Shown piece after piece: positions 1 through 12,300 of a DNA stretch of 64,000 nucleotides. The notes beneath the pieces were generated by a model. The model ran no database searches. It was not told the DNA's origin and saw only the letters and a program-made list of their open reading frames with translations. The position numbers were made by a program, and so were the translations under genes. This DNA is from Trema orientale (taxonomy: Eukaryota > Streptophyta > Magnoliopsida > Rosales > Cannabaceae). Each line of letters opens with the position of its first letter. The stretch's first letter is position 1. The stretch spans positions 161,789 to 225,788 of the forward strand of contig JXTC01000064.1 in NCBI GenBank assembly GCA_002914845.1. Reading direction: 5' to 3'.

Positions 1-443
1 CAGATCAAATATCCATATAAAAGGCAATACGGCAATTACTGAAAAAATGATTCAGATCAAATATTTGGTCGCATGTTGTAACATGACCGTGAAACTAGTC
101 ATGTTGCAACATAAAGGTTGCCAACAGATATTTGCTCTTTCAAAAAGGCCAAAACCTGGTTATATTGGGTTGACCACGTACGGAGCCAAAGAGACAATTC
201 ATTGATAACCATATAAAAGATTAACTTTTCATGGTACTTAATTTTGATATTACTTCTCATATTTATCAGGCAATCATTATCTAACTTTAAAGTTGGCTTT
301 GCATCATCATACAATTTTCACATGGTCAAACCTCACACTCTCAAAAAAAAAAAAAAGAGAGAGAAAGAAAAAAGAAAGACAGACTCTTAAATCTATATTA
401 TTGTAACCTCGCAATCAGAAGCAAATTAAAAATTAAGATCAAC
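1..443. other. 3' flank of ANK1 with two palindromes
   Basis: No gene is supported. Two copies of the palindrome ATGTTGYAACAT lie at 73-84 and 101-112, the same motif that recurs inside the copia element at 3129-9345. The stretch may be a remnant of a related element. An A/G-rich run lies near 342-385. The short minus-strand frame at 99-314 has no recognised domain. Confidence 0.4.
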
Positions 444-3400
444 CTAGTGTGGTAGAACTTCATAGCTACGCTGGGGAACCGTTTTGAAGATGGCCAAGAT
501 GAGATCAAAGTAGAGAGACAACTGAGCAAAAGCGAAAAACGTAACCGGAAAGCACAAGGCTGCGTATAAAGGATACGCTACGTATCTGAGTTGTTCAGTA
601 AGGACAAAGATATGTCCGGCGCAAAACGACACCAACATGGCAGCTATGGACGCAAAGAGCGACGTTAGCCCTAGCAGAAGCTTCCGAGGCAAGTCCAGGG
701 CGAAGTCCTTTTCTTGGTACCGTGATGTGAGGATCGAGAGGAAGAAGACTAGGGCGGTCACCGAGAAGCAAAGAGCGGCCAACGACGATATGGCGAAGGC
801 GTTGAACGCGGGCTTGTCTTCGAGCGTTGGAGTGCCCCTATCCTGGTTGATTCCGCCAGGGACAGTCGCGGACGTTGCAAACGCCACGGTGGCTACAAGA
901 GCCGCCACGACCGAGCAGGACTCGGAGGTTTTGGTGAGCCACTCGCTTCCGTCTTTGATGAGATCTTTGTGTGTGTTGACAAAAACCTCGTTTGGTGTCT
1001 GTAGTCTCTTGTTGTAGTGAGGGAAGAAGTTTGGTGGCATGCTGTTCTTCACAAACTGTTGCAGTAAATCAATTAAATAAACGTAAGAAAACCACCTTTA
1101 CTAGTCTATTGTAATAAGAAACCACCTATATAATAGTGTATGCTAAGTGGTGCATATATATTCTAGCTCCAATTTTCGTACTTGAATTAGCATTTTGATC
1201 CTTAAATTAAAGATTAACCTCTTTCAAGTTAATCACAGATTTAAGCGGAAAGTGATGATCATGTCAGTCAGCTATAGTCCACTTAATTCACGAAACAAGA
1301 TACAACAAACACTATATATATACCATCCACTGATGAAAAAAGATTAAAAGGTTGTCTAATGGTACCAAAAGGACATCACGAATCCACTGATGGAAAAAGA
1401 TTAAAAGGTTGTCTAATGGTACCAAAAGGACATCGATCACGAATCCACTGATGGAAAAAGATTAAAAGGTTGTCTAATGGTACCAAAAAGACATCACGAA
1501 TTTGGTAGTCAGACCACATGATGATATAGTGATTTATTCTCATGTTCCCTAGGCAGTGCAAATATGTTGACAATTATATATAGGCAATGTATTTTTTTTT
1601 TTTTTTTACCTATACATAGGTATTATTTTGGTCAATTAAAATTTATCATGCACATTTTTTTATAGTAAAAAGTAAGAAAGGGAAATAACATTAATGATGC
1701 ACGTCTTTTTATGCATATCATTATAGCTAATAGATCACTGTTAGATAATGATCTAATGAATAGAAAAAAAAAGTACTTACATATAGATAAAAAAATATAT
1801 ATCTACTGGATTGACAACCGTTATATATATATATGAGCACCAATTCAGTAGATATTTATTTTTTTATCACCCATATTCATAGGTATTATTTTACCTAATT
1901 AAAATTCATCACACACGTCATTTTATGATAAAAAAATAGAGAGAGAAAAGTATTAAATAATGAGTATTTATTTTTATTATTTTTTTCCAACTACTCAAAT
2001 TATGATAGCCGTTAGATAATAATATAATGATTAAAAAAAATACCTATAAATAAGTGAAAAGAAAATACCTATTGAATTAGGAACCTATATTACTAATAAA
2101 TTGTATTTGGCAATTAATATTGCTCTTATTTAAAAATAAATGTAGTATCTTTAGCATGTTAAATATTTCACCATAAATTTAAAATAGTAAACTGATTCTC
2201 AAAACTTATGGTTAATTGTTTCAAAAACCAGAATCTAAATTCCAATTTTTGAATAGATACCTAAATAGAACTAATGCTATATAGCTACTATAATCCATGA
2301 CTATCATTTTTCACTGTCGATTAGCCACAGTAGTACGTAATAGTATTTCCGTGCAGTCCATACTAGTTAATATTTATAAGGAAATATATACATATATGTA
2401 TAAGACAAGTTAATAACAACTCATATGTACCTCAAACCATTTGATTTCCCATTGCATCTGCAAAGCACTGCCAGGAATAAGCCAGGGGCGATACTCCCCG
2501 CACTGCGTGGCGGCCAAGTGGAGTGCGCTGTTCCCTTGTTGGTCCACATGGCGGAACACGCTCTCTCTGGGGATGTTTTCCCTTTTCAATAGAAACTTGT
2601 AAACATGGGGTTGCCTGTTCTCAATGGCCAAAAGAACAACATTCTTTTGTTCTGAATCCACGTCCTGAATCGCCACCGGGAATTCGTCCAAGATCTTCTC
2701 AACCATCTCAGTGGCTCCCGCCTTTGCGGCGATCAGTAGTGCGGTTTGCTCTTTCCCACCTTTTTTCTGACCTTTCTGACGTTTGTTGCGTCTTTTCTCT
2801 GTTTAAATGCACAATTTAGAAACCCAGTTACGATTAGTGTTCTTATTTATTTATCCATCTCGGCTCAAATTTGTTAAGTAGTTAGCACTACTAAAAAAAA
2901 GATAGCATATTTGCGTACTGTAGTAATTAAGGATTTTCTTTTCTTATTATTAGGGAACTAGAAGTAACCATTGGATTGATATCTAAATGAATTTTTATTG
3001 AAACTCCTTCGAACATATTAAATTGTATTCTACACATATTTCTCTAATGGTTTGTATTAATTTGTCGTTATTAATTTTTCTAGCGACAGGCGAAAAAAAA
3101 AAATCTCCAGTGTACTACTATTATCGTGTGAAAGGGCAAAGTGTTGTCATTTGCGATATTGTAACATCACTGTTTGTGTTTACTGACAGTGATTCTGGGT
3201 TGATTTTGCAACATTACTGCAATATTTGACCTGAGATTTTTGAACGTATTTGTCTGAATTTTACAGCTGTCTTCTGATTAAAAATCTGTTCAATTAGTTG
3301 TATTTTGATCAGAAATATCAATGATTAATGTTTGTCTTGTAGGAAAATTATATTTACATATTTCTTTCTTATTTAGGCGTGTTTTAATGAAGATTGATTA

Positions 3401-6400
3401 TTGTGTGATTGCTAATATTAATTGGTTAATATTTNCTAATTTAATCTGATTACTTTGACAGCTTACATTTTATGGAAACTACCTTATTGTATGAGTATTA
3501 ATTTTTATCTCTTGAGGTGTCGTTTCCTTATTTATTCTTAGCATTCTTTTTGTGTGTAAACACTTTTTATTTGTTTGATTTGTGTAAAAAATAGAATTTT
3601 TATTTCAGGTAACAAATCAGCATTTCTTCTAGAAAGTTTACAAATCTGGCTGTTTAGACAAGGCCGATGTTGTAACATCACTGTGCAGAATCAATAATTA
3701 TTTCAGATCAGCCTTGATTGCGAAAATCTTATCCTTGACTGATCTAATTGACTTCCAATCAGCGTTTATGTTGCAGAAAATATGTCTTGCAGATTACCAA
3801 AGATTGGAAGAGCTCAAGCACTATAAATAGGAGTCTAGGTTAGAGTCCTAGGTGTGCCTTGTATGTTTGTGATTGCCATTAGTGCAATACTTAGTAAAAT
3901 TTGTCTATACTTTATGTTGAGAGACTAGGAGGGATTCTTAGTCGTGAGAGTGCTTCGGGAGAAGTGCATCAAGTCTTCGGGAGAAGATAGGTTCCATGAA
4001 ATCTGAAGGAAATTCAGACGGAAGAAATTACATCAAGTTGAAGGGAGCTCGCTAGACAGATTAGTAAAGGAGTACTGGCATGTTGCAACATTTAAGAGAG
4101 GGAGTCTTTTAAATTTGATTGGTGTTTGTACTCACGTTATTCTTTACTAATAAGTTTATTTCTCTGGGCGTGGCCCCTTGGATGTAGACTATCGAGAGAT
4201 AATTGAACCAAGTAAAAATATTATATCAATTTTTTACTTTTCGGTGTTACAATATCCATATCATAATTTTTCACATATTCACCTTACATAATTAATTGGA
4301 TAATTAATTATTTTCGGTAAGAATCTAAGAAATAGTCGTAATAATTGGTATCAGAGCGGGTCACTAATAGTTTGTTTTGTGAGATCTTGTGGATTTTTGA
4401 CCGTATTTTTCAGGTATGTCAATTCTTGCCGAAGGTGGGTCCATTTCACGCCCTCCACTACTTGATGGCACCAATTATTTGTATTGGAAGGCAAGCATGA
4501 AGGTATTCATCAGGGCTATTGATGAAAAAGCTTGGAGATCCGTTCTTACTGGTTGGAGTCCTCCAACTACTAAAGACAATGAAGGGAAGAATATTCCTAA
4601 ACATGCATTTAATTGGTCATCTGATGATGATAAACTTGCTAATTTCAATTCTAAAGCTCTACATGCCATTCTTAATGGAGTTGATGCAACTCGAATCAAA
4701 ATTACAAATTGTGAATCTGCCAAAGAGGCATGAGACATTTTACAAACTCATTTTGAAGTAATTGGAGATATGAAAAGAACCAAATTGGTCATTTTATCTT
4801 CCAAATTTGAGGAATTAAAAATGAGAGAGGATGAAACCTTGTCTGAATATTTCACTAAATTATATGATATTTCTAACGAGGCTTTTGCTCTTGGAAAATG
4901 TTTTTCAGATACTAAAATGGTTAGGAAAATATTTCGATCTTTGCCTAAGAGATTTCAATCAAAGCTCACAGCCATTGAAGAGAGCAAGAACCTCGATACC
5001 ATGAAGGTTGAGGAACTGATGGGATCCTTGCAAATATACGAGATGAATATCAAGCATAAGAAAAAGGACAAAACTATTGCCCTTAAAGCAGCCTTAGAGT
5101 CGGCTCTAAGTGAAAAAGGAGATGGTGATGTCGAGCTTGCTCTATTAACTAAAAATTTCAACTGGTTTTTGAAGAAAATGGGCAGCAACTCAAACAAAGG
5201 TAAGTCCACTACACCTAATTTTTCAAAAGATAAAAAGAAAGGTATTCAATGTAGGGAGTGTGAAGGGTATAGTCATATACAAGCTGAATATGCCAACTTC
5301 TTAAAGAAGAAATCTAGGGCTACGACTACCTCTTGGAGTGATAAAGAATTTAAAGGTAGCCAAGAGGAAGATGAAACACATGTAGGTAATTATGTTGCTT
5401 TTCGTGTTTCATTAGTTTCAGATGACATGTGTTCTATACAGAGTTCTGCAGATAATGTTACAATACAACCTACATCTGGCAGTAATGTTGTAACATCAGA
5501 CAGGGTATATGATTCTGACAGTGATGAATCCGAACTCGATGAAGAATCTATTCGAAAATCCTATGAGAATATTTATTCTCAATGGATTAACATTGTTGAA
5601 CAGAATAGATCTCTTGAGGGAAGAGTTTCTACACTCATTCAATGCAAGAAGAATGCTGAAATAAAGATCCAGAATTTAGAAACCTTAGTGGCTAAAAGAG
5701 AGGCAAAAATAAAAGAGATTTCAGCAGAGCTTGACAGGACCCAAAATTCCTTAAAAATGCTAAATTCTGGAACTGCCAAATTAGATCATATTCTGACAGT
5801 TGGTAAATCTGGATCAGATCGTCAAGGACTCGGATTTAAAGGTGAGAACTCAAAATCAAAAACTGTTTTTGTTAAGAGTTCTATTCCTAACCCTGTTGCA
5901 GGAACCAGCAGTGATGTTACAACACAAAAGAAATCTCATGTTGTAATTGCACCAATCTCAGTTTCTGGAAAACATGCTAATGTTGCAACACGAAAATCTC
6001 CTGTTGCAATACATAGTAAACCTGCAGGATTTAATTCTATGAGAAACCGTAGTAAATTTGTTCCAACTTGTCATTTCTGTGGGGTAAAAGGTCACATTAG
6101 ACCTAGGTGTTTTACTATGAGAAATTTTTTGGAAATAATTACTATTCTCATGAAATTTCATTTCAAAGAAATACACCAAAGAAAAACATTGATTTATCAA
6201 GAAAAACAAGAAAATTTTGGGTTAAAAAATCTGAATTAAATTATTTTGAATCTTTTATTTGTTTTAGATCATATGCGACTAATGATTGGTATTTGGATAG
6301 TGGTTGTTCCAGACACATGATAGGTGATAAATCTATTCTTGTTGACTATAAGGTTGACACTGGTGGTATTGCAACATTCAGTGATGGTGCAAAAGGAAGA

Positions 6401-9353
6401 GTTTTTGGAAAAAAAACTCTCAATATTAAAAGATTTCAAATCAAGAATGTTTTGCATGTTGAGGGACTTATGGCTAATTTGATTAGCATAAGTCAAATTT
6501 GTGATTTAAATTTTAATATTAATTTCACTCGTGATAAGTGTGTTATTTTTTATGAATGTGGTAAATCAGTTTTGGAAGGATTTCGGTCCAAAGATAATTG
6601 TTATACTTTGACAAAATCACACTCATTACATCTATGAATGAATCTGACTTGTGGCATGTTATCAGAAACTTAGTTGAGAATAAAATTATATTGTTGGAAT
6701 TTATTGAGACTGACAACCAACTTGCAGGCATTTTTACAAAAGCACTAGGAATTTGTTCCATGTGAACTAATGTTGTAACATTAGCCAGTCAAAGTTAAAA
6801 ATATTATTTGTGAAAAATACAAAAGATGTTACGAAAAATGATGAATTTATTTTTATTATAACATATTTTTATACACAGTTCTTGTTGTTTTTATCATGCA
6901 AGTATTTCTGGATAATTCTAAAGAAAGATTGAGAATCCTTGACTATTTTATGACTAACAAGTGTGACATATTTTAATCTCAGCTTTATTTTGTGAATACA
7001 GGCATCATGATCAGAAAGAGCTACCTACACTGATGTGTGAAAGCCATCCATGAGTAATCTGGGCATATGTATCACAATTATAGTAGAGGATGATCTACCA
7101 TGAGAAAAGGGCTAACTCAGTGATAGTGTGAAAGCTACTGGTCATGGAAAGATCATTGCCTTAGTTGTTGTCAATGTTACAACATCACCTATTTATGTAG
7201 TAGCAAAAATTGATTCGTACTGCTCTATTTCATGTGAGATCAATTACTTTTGGTATGTTAGTTATTTCTCAAGTTTAGATGATCAATCAATTTAAAGAAT
7301 CTTCCAGAAATCGTGATTGTTGAAAATGGTAAGAACTGTGTGTTTTAAAATATTTTATAATTAGAATAAATTTATCAATTTCTTTTTGTCTATAGGGTTA
7401 CCATATATAATATTTTGACTGAGATTGTACAATCAATGTTACAACATAGAATAAACTGGGCTTATATTTTTTAATTAAAAAAAGAAAAAAGATAAACAAC
7501 TGTTGCTGATGTCATCTCTATATATTTTTAAGATTTTCTCTTATTACAAGTTTTCTTATTTCAATTTGCCTCCAAGTTGATTTGGTTTTCTATTTCAAAT
7601 TAGGAAAACTGAATGATCTCTTATTTAAATCCCTGTTTTCACCATTGTTTGTTCAAAATTTTCTTCTCTTATTTACGATGCTCGTAGTAAAGGAGAGTTT
7701 ACTAAAGGGAAGTCATGAAAACTAGCTGAGAAAAAAGAAGATTATAGTGATATTTTCAAATTTCTCATTTCATAAGAAAAGTTAGTTGTTGTCTTGATGT
7801 TAGGAGCAACAATCAAGGGGGAATAGTGTCATCCTCTTTTGAATTTACTATTTCTGTTTTTCTGCAGGATATGAGTTCATGTTACAATATTGAGCAACTT
7901 ACGACATTGGTTTATTATATGTGAATTCTGGTTTTCATTTGCTATCTTTAACTATATTATGAATGCTGCAGTGATTTGTAACTACTTTTGGCTATTTTTG
8001 TCAAAAAGGGGGAGTAGTTGCAAAAATTACAAAAATTCTAGCCAAACACAAATTGTTTTGCAGGGAATAACTAATTTTTGCAGGTACAAATATTTTGCCC
8101 AAAAAATACCAAAGGGGGAGATTGAAAAGGTAAAGTCTGTTGTCATTTGCGTTGTTGCAACATCACTGCAATATTTGACCTGAGAAATTTGAACGTGTTT
8201 ATCCGAATTTTACACCTGTCTTATGATTAAAAATCTGTTCAATTAGTTGTGTTTTGATCAGAAATATCAATGATTAATGATTGCCCTGTAGGAAAATTAT
8301 GTTTACATATTTTTTTTTCTTATTTAGGCGTGTTTTAATGAAGATTGATTACTGTATGATTGCTAATATTAAATGGTTAATATTTCTAGAAATAATCAAT
8401 CTTGATTTCAATCAATCAAATTATCATTTTTGGGGCTAATTTAATCTGATTACTTTGACAGCTTACATTTTATGAAAACTACCTTATTGTATGAGTATTA
8501 ATTTTTATCTCTTGAGGTGTTGTTTCCTTATTTATTCTTAGCTGATTCTTTTTGTGTGTAAACACTTTTTATTTGTTTAAATTGTGTAAAAAACAGAATT
8601 TTTATTTCGGGTAATAAATCAACATTTCTTCTAGAAAGTTTACAAATCTGGCTGTTTAGACGGGGCCGATGTTGTAACATCACTGTGCGGAATCAACAAT
8701 TATTTCAGATCAGCCTTGATTACGAAATTCTTATCCTTGATTGATCTAATTGACTTCCAATTAGTATTTATGTTGCAAAAAATGTGTCTTACAGATTACC
8801 AAAGATTGGAAGAGCTCAAGCACTATAAATAGGAGTCTAGGTTAGAGTCCTAGGTGTGCCTTGTATGTTTGTGATTGCCATTAGTGCAATACTTAGTAAA
8901 ATCTGTCTATACTTTATGTTGAGAGACTAGAAGGGATTCTTAGTCCTGAGAGTGCTTCGGGAGAAGTGTATCAAGTCTTCGGGAGAAGATAGGTTCCGTG
9001 AAATCTGAAGGGAGTTCAGACGGAAGGAATCACATCAAGTCGAGGGGAGCTCGTTAGACAGATTAGTAAAGGAGTACTGGCATATTGCAACATTTAAGAG
9101 AGTGAGTCTTTTAAATTTGATTGGTGTTTGTACTCGTGTTATTCTTTACTAATAAGTTTATTTCCCTGGGCGTGGCCCCTTGGATGTAGACTATCGGGAG
9201 ATAGTTGAACCAAGTAAAAATACTGTGTCAATTTTCTACTTTTCAGTGTTACAACATCCATATCATAATTTTCCGTATATTCACCTTACATAATTAATTG
9301 GACAATTAATTATTTTCAGTAAGAATTTAAGAAACGATCGTAATATCGTGTAT

Positions 9354-9388
<35 letters not shown>

Positions 9389-12300
9389 GGGATAGGTCGT
9401 AATTGTCTTACTAATCTCAACATAATATATAGCTTACTAAGCAACATATACCAAATGAACAAAGCTTGAATTCTGTAAAGGTTAGTTAATTATCTTACAT
9501 GGACTATATATGTTTGGAGGATAAAAGACTCTACTAGTCCCTGAACTGTAGAAAAATTCTCATTTTAGTGCCTAAATTTTAAATTTTGTTATACTAGATA
9601 CTGGACTTCTTATACATCATGTTTGATTCTTTAATAGAAAAAGTACATAGGACGCATTTGTTCTTCTGTATTGTTGATTTCAACAAAATATCACATTTCA
9701 GATAGTTTTAAAATACATTATTATCAAGTGTGCAACTAATTTTTATTTAATCAATTATTTTTATACTATTTTAATTCATGTTCTAATATCTTTGTAGTGT
9801 TGACTTGTACTTCTGTAATGAAATAAGTATAACAAAAGAACACATGTGTCTTATATAGTCTTTCTGTTAAGAATAAACTAAAATATATAGCAAAAATTAC
9901 TAAAATGAAACTTATTTCATAATTTAAGGACTAAAATGACAAAATCAAAGTTTAAGGACTAATGTGAGACTTGGTCGAAAATTTAGGAACTAATAGGATC
10001 GTTTATCCCTTATATATTTGGACTATAGATGTACTTTGGTAAGAGGAGGAAGTCCAAGGAACCAGGAAATTAACTAGAGATTTAAGATTATAAAACTAAT
10101 TAATTTACTAAAAAAACATCTTATATTCACTTACTGGGTACGTTATCTGTTCCTTTAGGATCTTGATCCTGAGCTTTATGATCTTCCTGAGTTTTGCGAT
10201 CTTCTGAGAAATCCTTCTTTATGAGTGCATTAGGAAGTAAAGTAGTGTCTTGGCCGGGATTTGATCCAGTGTTGCCATAGGACTTGTACGCTTTGGTACA
10301 CTGGACCAATTTCCCCATGACAAGTTTAGCCCGTATGTGTAGCTCTTTCTTTCTTTGGATTTCGTTTATCCTCCAAATCCCTGCATGCCATATATTCTCA
10401 AAAAATCTCACCGAAAAAAACTATAAATCACAATTAGTCACAATATAATTGGTGACTGGAAGTGTAAATTTTCATTTAAAAATAAGTAAAATAGCAACAA
10501 AAAACTGTCGTAGCAGTAGTGTTACTAAAAATTCTATCTAACATTTGTGGTCACAACTAATTCAATCAGAGGATGAAAATGTCCACAACATTGTCAATAT
10601 ATTCACGATAATATCCATAATCAAAAGTCTCGACATAAATAAGAGTGAAAGATTTTTTTCCCGATGTGTCCAAAATGTTCATAATATCCACAAATATCCA
10701 CAATATCTGTGAATATCCAGGATATTTATAGAAATATCCATCTAATATTGAAAATGATCAACAAATTTTTCTTTTTGCAAAAAATTGAATCTATCATCCA
10801 TTTTCTTCTCCTTTGTTAAAAAAGACAAAGCTATTATATCGTTTAGTTTAAACTTATTAAAGAACTAAAATCCAAATTAAAGGTTGACAATATGATCGAT
10901 CAAGAAACTACATTAATGACTTTATAAAAAATTATTCGAGATACACAGTATCTAGGCTAATATATTATTTAAAATCTCTAAATTAAAATCAGAAGTTCAT
11001 AACCTATGTAATATTATCTAACATCCTAAAACTCTTTTTAATTCATTCTCATGTTAAAGACACTTAGAAATTTGATATTTTTGACATTTATTATAATATT
11101 TTATATATTTTTAGTAGAGATAATTTAGAATATTACAAAAATTGAATTCGATAATAATATTGATTCTCTAGCATATTTAGAATGAAATCATTGTATAGTA
11201 TACAACATATAGGAAAAAAAAATATTATATTCACGTAAATATATGCTATTTTTGTTATTAATCTAGTTCAAACCAAGTAATATTAGTTGTTTTAGCATTT
11301 TATAAAATTTTATCGGAAAAATTGAGTTATTTTTAATGTATCTATTTTTTTCTGGGATATCATCCATCGACATTGACATTTCCATCGATATTATCCGTAA
11401 ATCAAGATCTCGACAACTCTGTATTTTCGTCCTTGATTCCATCATCAAATATAAAGATTTCGGGCAAAAAGTATATTAAAATTTTGTTGAAATTGAGAAG
11501 TTATTAGTAAATCTAAAATTTTAGAATGTATATTACATCATCATAAGCTATTTTGTTTTCTGAATTATACGCATATATATAAATAAAAAATGCGATGTAA
11601 AGAAACTGATATTATAATGTCAAAGGAGCCACAATACTGATTAATTCATGGCTTGTTTGTTAACATTTTTATTTTTTGTTTGTTTGTTTTTATTTTTTTT
11701 ATTTTTTACAAACATTTGAGTATATCTTCACTCTTCAATTTATTCAATTTTATTTTATTCTTTTTTAAATAATTAGTAATATTTTCAAACGAGTTCCATG
11801 ATGATTTGGCTGATATATCTTGCGCAAATAATAAGGACTTGCTTTTATTTGGATTGAAAAGTTATTTGAAATAATTAAAGATTGTTGCCTTAATCTCTGT
11901 GGTCCAATATAGCAATAAAATTGAGCAAAAACGGAACAAAAAAGGATAAGAGGAAAAAATGGTGAGATATTTATTTATTTATAACGAACTGATCAATGTG
12001 ACAAAGTAAGTTGTGATTGTTTGAATAGTAATTGAGATACAATTTTTCATACATAGATTTAAAAAACTACTATATATATAGTAAAAAAAAAAACTCGCTA
12101 ATGATGCGATCAGTTGCTACACGTAATTGTCTTACAGAAATAGTATGTAAAGACGGCAAATAATTAAAGGGGTAGATACTTACCCACTCCGAGGATAATG
12201 AGCAAAACTTTCATCATAAACTTGAAAAATAACAATATTGTGTCATAATTGGGGGGAAAGAAATGTTCGTTACTACTTCTCTGGCTCTCTTTTCCCAACC

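Larger units (their letters stand above)
3129..9345 (+). mobile_element. Ty1/copia LTR retrotransposon fossil inside ANK1 intron 8
   Basis: Two LTRs of about 1.2 kb bound the element. The 5-bp direct repeat TCGTG flanks it exactly (3124-3128 and 9346-9350). A primer-binding site matching initiator-Met tRNA and a purine tract (AAAGGGGGAG) lie in the expected places. Inside are remnants of gag, with CCHC zinc knuckles, and of the protease, plus a short piece like the end of RNase H. No integrase or reverse transcriptase could be recognised. The gag type suggests the SIRE/Maximus lineage (inference). It is clearly broken, with at least three breaks. The LTRs differ by roughly 5% of aligned bases by eye, which suggests an age of a few million years. 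It lies opposite to the host gene. Confidence 0.93.

Noticed and set aside
637-1017. Plus-strand frame of 126 codons over the ANK1 last exon
   Set aside because: It is antisense to a conserved PGG exon, and similar antisense frames appear over the last exons of the sisters (30617-30877, 58140-58382). It is an effect of composition, not a gene.
1325-1499. Regularly spaced repeats considered as a CRISPR-like array
   Set aside because: The units are contiguous without unique spacers and lie in a plant intron.
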